Positions 24,507 to 33,535 of a DNA stretch of 54,982 bases are shown one piece after another (position 1 is the first letter of the stretch; each line of letters opens with the position of its first letter). Under the pieces are notes generated by a model, which saw nothing but the letters and a program-made list of their open reading frames with translations, was not told the origin of the DNA and ran no database searches. The translations under genes and the position numbers were made by a program. The stretch is from Clostridiales bacterium (lineage in GTDB: Bacteria; Bacillota; Clostridia; Christensenellales; Aristaeellaceae): NCBI GenBank assembly GCA_004556395.1, contig SFHK01000038.1, positions 1 to 54,982 of the forward strand, given 5' to 3'.

Positions 24507-25228
24507 CTGGCATCGCCTCCCTCTTCGTCCTCATCCTTCAGGGGAAAGAAATACGCGGCGGGTACCGCGGCCAGCAGCGCGCACAGCACCACCGAGAAGC
24601 CGGGCGTGATGAACGAGAAAAACGGGATCCATGTGATCGCGCAGCTCAGAAGCGCCGCGACGGCCACGCACAGCGCGATGGCGCGGCTCTTTGTGGACGG
24701 CGGCAGGATGATCGCCAGAAACATGGCGTACAGCGCCACGCCCATGGCGGCGTTCAGCGCGCGGGGCAGAATCGCGCCCGCCGCCGCGCCCAGCCACGTG
24801 CCCAGCGCCCACGCCGGAACGGGCAGGAGCATCAGCCCGTAGAAATATGTCTTGCCGATGCACCCGCGGTTGGACGCGGCCACGGCGTACAGCTCGTCCG
24901 TCATGGAAAACGAGCAGATCAGTCGGGGCAGTGTGGTGAACGAATCGTCCAGCTTCTGTGTGAGTGAAACGCTCATCAGCGCGTAGCGAATGTTGATGAC
25001 GAACTCGGCCAGCATCAGCTCCATAAGCGAACCGCCGGCGGCGATGATCGTCAGTCCGGCCAGCTGTCCCGCGCTGGTAACGTTGGTAAGCGAAATCAGC
25101 GCGGCGGTCAGCGGCGAAAGCGAGGCCTGAGCCGCCTGAATGCCAAAACCGAAGGAAACCGACAGGTAGGCCAGCGCGATGGGCAGGCCGCCCTTCAGCC
25201 CGTCGCGAAACGTGAGCGAGGAACGCAT
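24503..25228 (-). CDS. azlC: Branched-chain amino acid exporter large subunit AzlC
   Basis: A 241-residue membrane protein of the AzlC/YgaZ family. The N-terminal block GGLPIALAYLSVSFGFGIQA and the downstream FVINIRYALMSVSL are family signatures, and the C-terminus is charged. It forms the exporter with AzlD. A TATAAT lies at the complement of 25267-25272, but the -35 is weak. Confidence 0.92.
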   Translation of the reverse strand: MRSSLTFRDGLKGGLPIALAYLSVSFGFGIQAAQASLSPLTAALISLTNVTSAGQLAGLTIIAAGGSLMELMLAEFVINIRYALMSVSLTQKLDDSFTTLPRLICSFSMTDELYAVAASNRGCIGKTYFYGLMLLPVPAWALGTWLGAAAGAILPRALNAAMGVALYAMFLAIILPPSTKSRAIALCVAVAALLSCAITWIPFFSFITPGFSVVLCALLAAVPAAYFFPLKDEDEEGGDAR

Positions 25229-25266
25229 GAATCGAACCTTCTTCCAAACAAATAAAACGCTCCCGT

Positions 25267-25304
25267 ATTATACAGCGCGCCGCCCGTTTTCGCGACGGAC
25301 GGCG
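25267..25304 (-). promoter_or_regulatory. azlC -10 element behind a MATE-gene hairpin
   Basis: TATAAT lies at the complement of 25267-25272. Directly upstream a GC-rich stem (25278-25287 with 25295-25304) probably ends MATE transcripts, although no T run follows. The two signals share this 100-base gap. Confidence 0.4.
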
Positions 25305-25327
25305 TGTAAAATATGATTTCTGTCTCC

Positions 25328-26686
25328 TCAGGCGGGCAGCTTTTTGAATTTGACGGCGAACAGGATGGCCGTGAATATGACGGCCAGCGTGTCGGCCACG
25401 GGCTCGGCGAGAAAGACGGCGAGCGTCTGATCCGAAATCAGGCGCGGCAGCAGGTAGATCAGCGGAATCAGAAGCGCTACCTTGCGCGCCAGCGCCACGC
25501 ACACGGACTCCTTCGCGTAGCCGATGGAGATAAACGTCATCTGGCAGGCAATCTGCACGCCGAACAGGAACGACATGGCCATATACACCCGCAGAACGTG
25601 CTTCGCGTAGCTGGCGAGCGCAGCGTCGGAGGTGAACATGCGTGCGAACACGTCCGGGAACAGCTGCACCGCGCCCCACAGGACGGAGCAGAAGACGGTG
25701 CCGGAAAGCAGCAGGTACTTGTAGCACTGGCGCACGCGGCCGAACTTCTTCGCGCCGTAGTTGTAGCTGATGATCGGCTGCGCACCCTGTCCCAGTCCCT
25801 GAATGGGCAGCATGGCGAACATCATCACGCTGGAAAGAATCGTCATCGCGCCCACGGCGGTGTCGCCGCCATATCTGGCCAGCGAGGTGTTGTAGCACAC
25901 GTTGATCACGCTTTCGCTGGCCTGCATGATGAACGGCGCCACGCCCAGCGACAGGCAGCCCAGCAGGATGGACGGACGCAGGCGCATGCGGCCGCGCTCA
26001 AGCTTCAGCACCGAGCGGCGGCTGGTGAGGAAATACGTCGCCCACACCGCGCTGACCGCCTGCGAAAGCACCGTCGCCAGCGCCGCGCCCTTCACGCCCA
26101 TGTCGAAGGTGTAGATGAACAGCGGGTCGAGCGCAATGTTCAGCACCGCGCCGATGGCCACCGTCAGCATGCCGAAGCCCGAAAAGCCCTGCGCGGTGAT
26201 AAACGCGTTCATGCCCAGCGTCAGCTGCACGAACAGCGTGCCGACGGCGTAGACCGCCATGTAATCGGAAGCGTAGCCGATCGTCTCCGCGCTCGCGCCG
26301 AAGGCCAGCAGCATCGGGCGGTTCCACAGCAGCAGAACCGCGGTCAGGATGACCGAAAGAATCAGCTGCAAAACAAAGCAGGTTCCCAGAATGTCCTTCG
26401 CGCCCTCGCTGTCGCCGCGTCCCATGGCGATGGACGCGCGCGGCGCGCCGCCCATGCTCACAAACGCCGCGAATGCGCTCACGACCATGATCACCGGCAT
26501 GCACACGCCCAACCCTGTCAGCGCCAGCGCGCCGGTTTCCGGAATATGGCCGATGTACATGCGGTCGACCACGTTATAAAGCATGTTGATCAGCTGCGCG
26601 CAGATGGTCGGCGCGGACAGCCGGAACAGGAGCCTGCCCATGCGCTCCGTTCCGAGAAATTCGTTGTTGGCGGCCAAGAGAATCAT
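25328..26686 (-). CDS. MATE family efflux transporter
   Basis: A 452-residue, roughly 12-helix MATE/MOP protein. It would export drugs or metabolites against Na+ or H+. Signatures are MLYNVVDRMYIGHIPETGAL near the N-terminus, GGAPRASIAMGRGDSEGAKD, and the mid-protein QAPIISYNYGAKKF-like block (GQGAQPIISYNYGAKKFGRV). The ATG at 26686 is chosen by position; GGGAG directly abuts it, so a later start at MGRLLFRLS is possible. The frame continues upstream through the antisense of the M20 gene, which is a shadow. Its -10 TATAAT (complement of 26706-26711) is divergent from the M20 promoter. Confidence 0.9.
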   Translation of the reverse strand: MILLAANNEFLGTERMGRLLFRLSAPTICAQLINMLYNVVDRMYIGHIPETGALALTGLGVCMPVIMVVSAFAAFVSMGGAPRASIAMGRGDSEGAKDILGTCFVLQLILSVILTAVLLLWNRPMLLAFGASAETIGYASDYMAVYAVGTLFVQLTLGMNAFITAQGFSGFGMLTVAIGAVLNIALDPLFIYTFDMGVKGAALATVLSQAVSAVWATYFLTSRRSVLKLERGRMRLRPSILLGCLSLGVAPFIMQASESVINVCYNTSLARYGGDTAVGAMTILSSVMMFAMLPIQGLGQGAQPIISYNYGAKKFGRVRQCYKYLLLSGTVFCSVLWGAVQLFPDVFARMFTSDAALASYAKHVLRVYMAMSFLFGVQIACQMTFISIGYAKESVCVALARKVALLIPLIYLLPRLISDQTLAVFLAEPVADTLAVIFTAILFAVKFKKLPA

Positions 26687-26705
26687 CTCCCAAAGCGTTT
26701 TCCCT

Positions 26706-26711
26706 ATTATA
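26706..26711 (-). promoter_or_regulatory. -10 element for the MATE gene
   Basis: TATAAT at the complement of 26706-26711, giving a very short leader to 26686. No good -35 is seen at 16-18 bases. Confidence 0.45.
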
Positions 26712-26777
26712 CCGCCGGGAGGGCATATAAGTATGAAGACAATGCGGCTTTTTTCGCAACTTGAAGCGGGCGAAGGG

Positions 26778-26806
26778 TTTCCACGCGCGGCGGGGCGTGT
26801 TATAAT
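26778..26806 (+). promoter_or_regulatory. Promoter of the M20 amidohydrolase operon
   Basis: TTTCCA at 26778-26783, a 17-base spacer and TATAAT at 26801-26806. Confidence 0.55.
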
Positions 26807-26842
26807 AGACACGAAATTACTGGACGGGGCGGCGAATGGAAT

Positions 26843-28012
26843 ATGAATGACGAACGGATTTGGAGCCTTGCGAAGGAGCAGCAGGCGTGGGTATCGAGCG
26901 TGCGGCGGGCGCTGCACCGCGTACCGGAGCCTGGCTTCCGCGAGGAAAAAACGAAAAAACTGATCTGTGAAAAGCTGAACGAAATCGGCGTAGCGCCCGT
27001 GTGCGAGCGCGGCTGGATTACCGCCGTGGTGGACAGCGGCGAGGACGGCCCGGTGACCGGCTTCCGTGCGGATTTCGACGCGCTGCCTGTGACGGAGCCG
27101 CGGGGCTGCCCGTTCCGCTCCGAGCACGAGGGCTACATGCATGCCTGCGGGCACGACCTGCACACGGCCATCCTGCTGGGCGCGGCGCGGCTTCTGACAG
27201 CGGCGCGCGGGGAATGGAGGGGAAAGGTGAAGCTCCTGTTCCAGCCCGCGGAGGAAACCGAGGGCGGCGCGAAGCCCATGGTCGAGGGCGGCGTGATGGA
27301 GAACCCGCGCGTCGACCGCGTGTACGGTCTGCACGTGATGCCGCGGCTCGTGACCGGGCAGGTGGAATGCCGCCCCGGCACGCTGAACGCGGGCACCGAC
27401 AGCGTGAAGCTGACGGTGAAGGGCGTGGGCGCGCACGGCGCGTATCCCGATCTGGGGCGCGATGCGATTGCCTGCGCGGCGCAGCTCGTCACGGCGCTTC
27501 AGACGCTGGTGTCGCGCAACGTGTCGCCGCTGGAAAGCTGCGTGCTCACGCTGGGTACGATCGAGGGCGGGCGCGCGTCCAACATCATCTGCGATCAGGT
27601 CGTCATGACCGGCACCCTGCGCACGGCGAACCGCGACCTGCGCGCCATGATGCTCCGGCGCATCCGCGAGGTGTGCGCGGGCGTGGGACAGGCGATGAAC
27701 TGCGAAATCGAAGCCGGGCTCACCGAGGGCTATGCGCCGCTGGTGAACGACGGCGCGCACTGCGAACGCGTGCTGGCCACGGCGCGGCGGCTGTTCGGCG
27801 CGGAGAAGGCGCTGATTAAGGAAGCGCCCAGCATGGGCGCGGAGGATTTCTCCTATTTTCTGGATCACGCGCCCGGCGCGTTCTTCCACATCGGCTGCTC
27901 GGCGGACGCGGCGCATCCGTGCGCGCCGCTGCACAGTGCCGAGTTTGACCCGGACGAAAACTGCATTCCCGTGGGCGTTGCCATGGAAGCGGCGCTGGCG
28001 ACGGGGGAATGA
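26843..28012 (+). CDS. M20 family amidohydrolase (N-acyl amino acid / hippurate hydrolase type)
   Basis: A 389-residue metallohydrolase of the M20D (amidohydrolase/carboxypeptidase) group. Metal-binding blocks are visible: CGHDLHTAILLG (HDLHT), FQPAEETEGGAKPMVEGGV, GLHVMP, and a C-terminal SMGAEDFSYF. Such enzymes remove acyl groups from amino acids or peptides in the cytoplasm. The ATG at 26843 has only a weak upstream site. The next gene starts 13 bases after the stop, suggesting one transcript. Confidence 0.9.
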   Translation: MNDERIWSLAKEQQAWVSSVRRALHRVPEPGFREEKTKKLICEKLNEIGVAPVCERGWITAVVDSGEDGPVTGFRADFDALPVTEPRGCPFRSEHEGYMHACGHDLHTAILLGAARLLTAARGEWRGKVKLLFQPAEETEGGAKPMVEGGVMENPRVDRVYGLHVMPRLVTGQVECRPGTLNAGTDSVKLTVKGVGAHGAYPDLGRDAIACAAQLVTALQTLVSRNVSPLESCVLTLGTIEGGRASNIICDQVVMTGTLRTANRDLRAMMLRRIREVCAGVGQAMNCEIEAGLTEGYAPLVNDGAHCERVLATARRLFGAEKALIKEAPSMGAEDFSYFLDHAPGAFFHIGCSADAAHPCAPLHSAEFDPDENCIPVGVAMEAALATGE

Positions 28013-28025
28013 GGAGAGCGATACC

Positions 28026-29519
28026 GTGCGACAGGGCATCATCTTTAACGAGGACGACACCCATTTCTTCTACGATCACGCGGACGGCCCCACGCCGGAC
28101 GAGGCGGAGGCGCGCCGGTTTATCCGCGGCTATCAGGGCACGCAGATCACTGATTTCATGCTGTGCTGCGCCGGGAGGATTTCGGGCTTCCCGTCGAGTA
28201 TCTCGGACAGCTGGATGGACAAGTACGACCAGAGGAAGGAAAACGGCCTTGACGTGGACTACCGGCAGCATCCGGTGGTGTCGTGCGCGACGCGGATGTG
28301 GCGCGAGAAGCATGTGGACTTCTACGCCGTGTGTCTGGACGAGCTGCGCAGAATCGGCATAAACCCGTGGCTGAGCGTTCGCATGAACGACTGCCACCTG
28401 AACGATCAGCCCGCGGCGTTTCTGCACCCGGCGTTCTTCCACGCGCATCCCGAATACCGGCGCATCCGTCACCGCGCGCCGGAGGGCTATTTTGACCGCT
28501 GCTACGACTACGCGCTGGAGCCTGTGCGCGCGTACATGCGCGAAATTCTTCGGGAAATCGTATTCCGGTACGACGCGTACGGGATTGAGCTGGACTGGAT
28601 GCGGGAGCTGTATTGCTTCGCGCCCGGCGGCGAATACGAGGGAATCGAAATTTTGAACGGCTTCATGCGCGAGGCGCGCGCCATTCTGAACGAAGCGGAG
28701 GCCAGGTGGGGTCATCCGATCCGCATGGCGGCGCGCGTGCCCGCGTCTCCGCAGGCGGCGCTGGACAGCGGCTTCGACGCGGCGACATGGGCGCGCGAGG
28801 GGCTGGTGGATATTCTCGCGCCGTCGCCCCGCTGGGCAACCTGCGACGGAGACCTGCCGGTGGAAATGTGGACGCGCCTGCTTGCGGGCACGAAGACGCG
28901 GCTCTCGCCGTGCGTAGAAATTCTGTGCCGACCCTATCCCGCGGCGAAATCGAAGCCGACGAGCGTGGAAATCGCGCGCGGACTCGCGGCGGAATACCTG
29001 AGCATGGGCGCGGACAGCGTATACCTGTTCAACTATTTCGATATGGCGAGGCTGGACGGCGCGGAGGAGAACCATCCGCTTCGGAAGGAAAACTACCGGC
29101 CGCTTTTGAATACGCTGGGCGCGGAGGAAACCGTGCTGCGCACCGAGCGCCGCCATATGCTCACCTACCCGGATGCGGGCCCGATATGGCGGCGGAAATT
29201 CGCGGCGCTGCCATTGAAGCTGCCGGAAAACGGCGAGGGGCAGTTTCTGCGCCTGCGCACCGGCAAAATACCGGAGGGTATGCGCGTGGAAATCAGCATT
29301 GGCGTGCGCGGCGCAGCCCCCGAAGCGCTGACCGCCTTCGCCAACAGCCGTCCGCTGACCTTTGTGCGCGAGGAGCGCATCGTGCCCGCCTATACCGACG
29401 GCCCGGTGTACGTGTTCGCGCCGGAAAACACGTTCTTCTCCGGCCCGTTCCTCATCGTGGAAATCCACGCGAGCGCGCCCGCGGAGATCGACTATCTGGA
29501 CGCGCGCGTATTCGAGTAA
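28026..29519 (+). CDS. Putative TIM-barrel glycoside-hydrolase-like protein
   Basis: A 497-residue protein with no signal peptide. The GTG at 28026 is chosen because AGGAG lies 9 bases upstream and the protein then starts (V)RQGIIFNEDDTHFFYDHAD. Segments such as GINPWLSVRMNDCHLN, YGIELDWMRELYCFAPGGEY and YLFNYFDMARL look like the strands of a (beta/alpha)8 glycosidase (family-10-like or alpha-amylase-like superfamily). A beta-sandwich-like C-terminal domain follows from about residue 390. Asp and Glu in ELDWMRE are candidate catalytic residues. It is coupled to the M20 gene; the substrate is unknown. Confidence 0.6.
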   Translation: MRQGIIFNEDDTHFFYDHADGPTPDEAEARRFIRGYQGTQITDFMLCCAGRISGFPSSISDSWMDKYDQRKENGLDVDYRQHPVVSCATRMWREKHVDFYAVCLDELRRIGINPWLSVRMNDCHLNDQPAAFLHPAFFHAHPEYRRIRHRAPEGYFDRCYDYALEPVRAYMREILREIVFRYDAYGIELDWMRELYCFAPGGEYEGIEILNGFMREARAILNEAEARWGHPIRMAARVPASPQAALDSGFDAATWAREGLVDILAPSPRWATCDGDLPVEMWTRLLAGTKTRLSPCVEILCRPYPAAKSKPTSVEIARGLAAEYLSMGADSVYLFNYFDMARLDGAEENHPLRKENYRPLLNTLGAEETVLRTERRHMLTYPDAGPIWRRKFAALPLKLPENGEGQFLRLRTGKIPEGMRVEISIGVRGAAPEALTAFANSRPLTFVREERIVPAYTDGPVYVFAPENTFFSGPFLIVEIHASAPAEIDYLDARVFE

Positions 29520-29532
29520 CCATAAAGACTGC

Positions 29533-29573
29533 AAAAGGCTCGTCGCGGAAGCGGATTCCGCGGCGAGCCTTTT
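29533..29573. terminator. Bidirectional terminator between convergent operons
   Basis: Arms AAAAGGCTCGTCGCGGAA (29533-29550) and TTCCGCGGCGAGCCTTTT (29556-29573) form a long stem flanked by A and T runs on both sides. It serves the glycosidase-like gene (plus) and the GH31 gene (minus). Confidence 0.88.
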
Positions 29574-29607
29574 TATGGTTATTCAGATGGCGGCGTGTTT
29601 CGAAGCG

Positions 29608-31776
29608 TCAGGTGTCCATTCGTTCAAACACCAGCGCTTCGTTCAGGGGACAGTCGAAATGGCGCTCGCAGCCGCCGGGCAGGGTTTCGCCGGTGAAGAA
29701 GTGCCGCCAGCTGCCTTCGGGCAGGTAGACCATGCGCCCCTGCGCGCCTTTTTGCAGGATGGGCGCGACGAGATAGCGCCTTCCCAGCATATACTGATCA
29801 TCGCAGTCGAGCGCCTTGGGGTCGTTCGGGAAGTCCAGACAGAGGTGCGCCATCAGGGGACGGCCGCGCTTCACGCAGTTCTGCGCTTCTTCCCACAGAT
29901 ACGGGCGCAGCCGCTCGCGCAGACGGGCGAACGCGCTGGCGATTTCGATAATTTCAGGCGCGTGCTGCTTCTCCGCCAGATTCCACGGACTGCGGTCGTT
30001 GTTGTACGCCCGGTCGTGCGTGGCGTAGAACTGTCCGCTTCGCGGCTCCGAGTGCCACTGCATCACGGGGCTGAAGCAGGCCAGCGCCGTCGCGCGCAGG
30101 TACAATTCGGCGCTGGGCAGTTCTCCGGCGAAGCCGCCGATGTCGAAGCCCCAGAAGAGCACGCCGGACAGCCCCGCCGACAGCCCCGCCGTGAACTGCG
30201 CGCGCATTTCCTCCCACGTGCTCAGCTGGTCGCCCGCCCAGTGAACCGGCACGGTCTGCGCGCCGGCATAGCCCGCGCGGCTGAACGTAACGCCGTTCAC
30301 ACCCTGCCGGCGCATCCATTCGTTGTAGGCGCGCACGTATTGCATCGCGTACAGGTTGTGCGCTTCTACGCCGTGCGTTCCGTCGCGCAGGAGAAAATCA
30401 CTGCCGAACAGAAACTCGCCGCCGTCGGTCTTGAAGCCCTCCACGCCGTCGCGCAGCAGGTGCTCGCGCCTGGAGAACCACCATTCGCATGCTTCCGGGC
30501 TGGTGAAGTCGGGGAGCATGCTGCCCTCGAACCACCGCTCGGGAATGATGTAGGGCGCGCCGTCCGCGTGGTGAATCGCCCAGCCCTTCGCGGCGGCTTC
30601 CTCGCGATCCCTGCGAACCGTTTCCACGTCGGCACAGTCCTTCACGGCCTTCAGCACGGGAATCTGCCACAGAACCAGATGCAGACCTGCGTCGCGCACC
30701 TTTTGAATCATCCGCTTCGGATTTTTCCACGCGCCGCCCCATTGATAGAAGGTGCTTTCGTCGCTCCACGCTTCCAGCACCATTACGGACGCGGGGCAGT
30801 CGTATTTCGCCAGCGCTTCCAGCTGCTCGTCCACGTCCGCGTCGCAGCTCCAGCCGTTGGCGCTGATCCACAGGCCGAATGCCCACTCGGGCGGCAGTGC
30901 GGGCTCGCCGGTCAGGCGCAGATACGCGTTCAAAAGCTCGGCGGGCGCGCCCAGCACCCACGTGTCGCGACGGCCGGGCAGCGCGCGCGACGCGATGCGG
31001 ATGGAAGAGCCGAAGGTCATTTCCACGTCGCAGGCGGCGTCGCGATAGAAGCCGAAGCCCGCGTCCGTCAGGAAGAACGGCGTGGGAAGATACGCCCACT
31101 GTCCCTGCCGCGTGAAATGCTCCACGACCTTTCCACACGTGCCGTGTCCCTGCTGATTCACATGGTCGAACCGCTCGCCCGTGCCCCATACGCGCGTCTG
31201 CGCGCCGTCGACGGTGAGCGCGTGCCACGCGACGGAGCCGTCCGCGCGCAGTCCCAGCTCGATTTCGTGGCACGCGGCAATGATCTTTCCGTCCCTGCGC
31301 ACGCGCCACAGACCCGGCTCGCCCAGCTCGACCGTCCAATCGCCGTTTCGCGCCGGAGCGGCTTCCTCCGGATGGTCGGCCAGAACCGTGGAAAAGGACG
31401 CGCCCGCGAACGAGAAATTCAGATAGACGTTTTCATGCAGCCGAAGCCAGCCCGCGCTCGTGCCCGCCGCGGCGGCAACGCGCACGCGCCGCAGCACGTC
31501 TACCGGAAACCACGCGGTGTGCTCCTCACCGCAAACGAAGCGGTATTCCAGCGACGCGGCCGATTGAAAGGGCGGCAGCTCGAACCGCCAGCGGTTTTCC
31601 CTGAGGGGAACCGCCTTCGGAACGCTCGCGGATGCGCCGCGCAGCTCCAGCGCAGGCGCGCCGGAATCGCACAGGCAGTCCAGCGCAATCGCCTGTTCCG
31701 CAAAGGGAATGAGGGGTGTTCGGGCGTATCCGCAGTCGTCAAAGGGGAAAACGCCCTCGGGAATATGTCGAATCAT
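29608..31776 (-). CDS. Glycoside hydrolase family 31 (alpha-glucosidase/alpha-xylosidase type)
   Basis: A 722-residue cytoplasmic enzyme. The nucleophile Asp451 sits in GFKTDGGEF and the acid/base Asp516 in HWAGDQLSTW; WISANGWS and GVLFWGFDIGGF are further GH31 blocks. It would hydrolyse alpha-linked sugars taken up by the transporter encoded in the same operon. The KTDGGE variant of the usual KTDFGE hints at specificity different from maltases, possibly alpha-xylosidase or a related activity. The ATG at 31776 follows GGAGGAAG. It lies downstream of the binding-protein gene, separated by a stable hairpin, and ends at the bidirectional terminator. Confidence 0.9.
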   Translation of the reverse strand: MIRHIPEGVFPFDDCGYARTPLIPFAEQAIALDCLCDSGAPALELRGASASVPKAVPLRENRWRFELPPFQSAASLEYRFVCGEEHTAWFPVDVLRRVRVAAAAGTSAGWLRLHENVYLNFSFAGASFSTVLADHPEEAAPARNGDWTVELGEPGLWRVRRDGKIIAACHEIELGLRADGSVAWHALTVDGAQTRVWGTGERFDHVNQQGHGTCGKVVEHFTRQGQWAYLPTPFFLTDAGFGFYRDAACDVEMTFGSSIRIASRALPGRRDTWVLGAPAELLNAYLRLTGEPALPPEWAFGLWISANGWSCDADVDEQLEALAKYDCPASVMVLEAWSDESTFYQWGGAWKNPKRMIQKVRDAGLHLVLWQIPVLKAVKDCADVETVRRDREEAAAKGWAIHHADGAPYIIPERWFEGSMLPDFTSPEACEWWFSRREHLLRDGVEGFKTDGGEFLFGSDFLLRDGTHGVEAHNLYAMQYVRAYNEWMRRQGVNGVTFSRAGYAGAQTVPVHWAGDQLSTWEEMRAQFTAGLSAGLSGVLFWGFDIGGFAGELPSAELYLRATALACFSPVMQWHSEPRSGQFYATHDRAYNNDRSPWNLAEKQHAPEIIEIASAFARLRERLRPYLWEEAQNCVKRGRPLMAHLCLDFPNDPKALDCDDQYMLGRRYLVAPILQKGAQGRMVYLPEGSWRHFFTGETLPGGCERHFDCPLNEALVFERMDT

Positions 31777-31831
31777 TGCTTGCTTCCTCCTTCTGCCGTT
31801 TCGAAGGCGCGTATCCAGCCTGTTTTCTTTT

Positions 31832-31878
31832 GCGAGACGGCGGATGCGAATGGCTGTTCCATCCACATCCGCCGTCGC
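31832..31878 (-). other. Intercistronic hairpin between binding-protein and GH31 genes
   Basis: GCGACGGCGGATG and CATCCGCCGTCTCGC arms (31866-31878 and 31832-31846) pair with a 19-base loop; no T run follows on the minus strand. It probably stabilises the upstream binding-protein mRNA or partly attenuates GH31, as at other binding-protein genes. Confidence 0.6.
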
Positions 31879-31910
31879 AGGTGGGCAGAATCAATTCGCC
31901 CTGTGATGCG

Positions 31911-33479
31911 TTACTGCGCCTGCTGGTAGCGAGCGTACGCGCCCAGGTAAATGGCGTTCATCTCTTCCAGACCCATGACGTTCAGCTGAGCGACGTAAGC
32001 GTCCCATTCCTCGTCGATGCCGCCCTCGGTAACCCACTTGGCGCGCATGGTGTCAACGTAGGTATTGATGTCGGCGCCCAGGAAGGACAGCTCGCTGTAC
32101 TCCTCGGGGGTGTACTTCAGCTCGGGGAAGCAGTCGTGCACGTACTGCGCGGTTTCCGCGTCCATCGCGACCTTCAGGCCGTCGCCCTGCGTGGGATCCA
32201 GCACGATCCTGCTGTCGAACTCGAGGGAGGAATACTTCGGACCGAAGTCGCGCAGGGAGCGCGCCCAGTACCACGCGTCGGCGCTGGTGCCCTCCGGCGG
32301 ATTGTTCAGGGAGTAGGTGCCGTCGCCGTTATCGCTGGTGACCTCGCCCAGGCCGCCCCAGAAGTTCTGGATGCTGGCTTCGCCGGTGTAGAACTGATCC
32401 GCCCAGCGGAGCACGACCTCGGGATATCTGCAAACGGTGGTGATCGACAGCTGGTTGGACTTCAGAGAGGATACGCCGTTTTTATCGCCCTGCTGATAGC
32501 GCACGCCGTCGGGGCCGGCGAGCGGCGCGATAACGGCATATTCGTTCATCCAGCGGCGGAAGATGGCGTCGTAGCTCCACGCGTAGCCGAAGCCGACGCG
32601 GGAAACCTCGGGATCGTCGCACTTCGCGTCGCGGATGATCTGATCCTGCGTGAAGGTCTCGTTGTCGATCAGGCCGGCGGCGTACAGCTTATGCGCCCAC
32701 TTGAGGCCTTCCTTATACTGTTCGCTGGTGTAGATGTAGCTGGCGGAGCCGTCTTCGTTGATCAGGAAGCCGGTGCCGTTCGGGTCGTTGATGCCGAAGG
32801 GCATGAGGAAGTCCGTGCCCAGACCGATGCTGGTGAAGGGGATTTCGTCGTTCGGGTCGCCGTTGCCGTTGGCGTCCTGCTCCTTGAAGGCGGTCAGAAC
32901 GGCTTCCAGCTCGTCAATGGTGTTCGGAACCTCAAGGTTCAGGTTTTTGAGCCACTGCATGTTGATGACCGGCACGTTGCACGCGATCGGGCGCTTGGGC
33001 ATGCGGGACGGCAGGGAGTAGATGTGTCCGTCGGCGGAGGTGGAAATCGCCTTCAGCGCGGGCATTTCCTCAAACGCCTTCATCAGGTTGGGCATGTACT
33101 TTTCGATCATGTCCTCCAGCGGGACGAAGTATTCCACGTTACTCATGATGTCGGACTCGTTGAAGGTCTGGAAACCCAGCACCACGTCCGGAAGTACTTC
33201 CGTGCCGCCGGCCAGCATGATGGGCTTCTGGTCGCCCCAGTCGTTGGAGGAGACGATCTGCCAGTCGATCTTCACGTTGGATTCCTTTTCCAGATTCACG
33301 AGGAAGGGGTTGTCGGCGAACGAATCGCCCATGTCCGCCCAGCGCATGGTGAGCACGCGAATGGTAACGGGCTCATCCACGATGGGCATGCCCTCGGCGT
33401 GGAAGCCGGGCGCTTCCGCCATCGCCGCGCACGAAAGCGCCAGCAGCGTGGCAATGAACAGAGCCATAAGTTTCTTCAT
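31911..33479 (-). CDS. Extracellular solute-binding protein of the LacI-controlled sugar operon
   Basis: A 522-residue family 1 binding protein. The signal peptide MKKLMALFIATLLALSCAAM ends AMA-EA. A cysteine is present (LALSC) but it does not fit a good lipobox. Typical core segments are EVLPDVVLGFQTFNESDIM and WLKNLNLEVPNTIDELEAVL. AAAGGAGG precedes the ATG. It should deliver an oligosaccharide to the two permeases encoded upstream; the co-transcribed GH31 enzyme suggests an alpha-linked glucoside or xyloside. Confidence 0.9.
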   Translation of the reverse strand: MKKLMALFIATLLALSCAAMAEAPGFHAEGMPIVDEPVTIRVLTMRWADMGDSFADNPFLVNLEKESNVKIDWQIVSSNDWGDQKPIMLAGGTEVLPDVVLGFQTFNESDIMSNVEYFVPLEDMIEKYMPNLMKAFEEMPALKAISTSADGHIYSLPSRMPKRPIACNVPVINMQWLKNLNLEVPNTIDELEAVLTAFKEQDANGNGDPNDEIPFTSIGLGTDFLMPFGINDPNGTGFLINEDGSASYIYTSEQYKEGLKWAHKLYAAGLIDNETFTQDQIIRDAKCDDPEVSRVGFGYAWSYDAIFRRWMNEYAVIAPLAGPDGVRYQQGDKNGVSSLKSNQLSITTVCRYPEVVLRWADQFYTGEASIQNFWGGLGEVTSDNGDGTYSLNNPPEGTSADAWYWARSLRDFGPKYSSLEFDSRIVLDPTQGDGLKVAMDAETAQYVHDCFPELKYTPEEYSELSFLGADINTYVDTMRAKWVTEGGIDEEWDAYVAQLNVMGLEEMNAIYLGAYARYQQAQ

Positions 33480-33535
33480 ACGAAAGACCTCCTTTTTATT
33501 GCTAAACGGCCATAAGACCGTTCAGGTTCGAACGC

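Noticed and set aside
25328..28060. MATE protein with a 450-residue N-terminal extension
   Set aside because: The extension is antisense to the M20 gene; the divergent -10 elements near 26706 and 26801 set the boundary.
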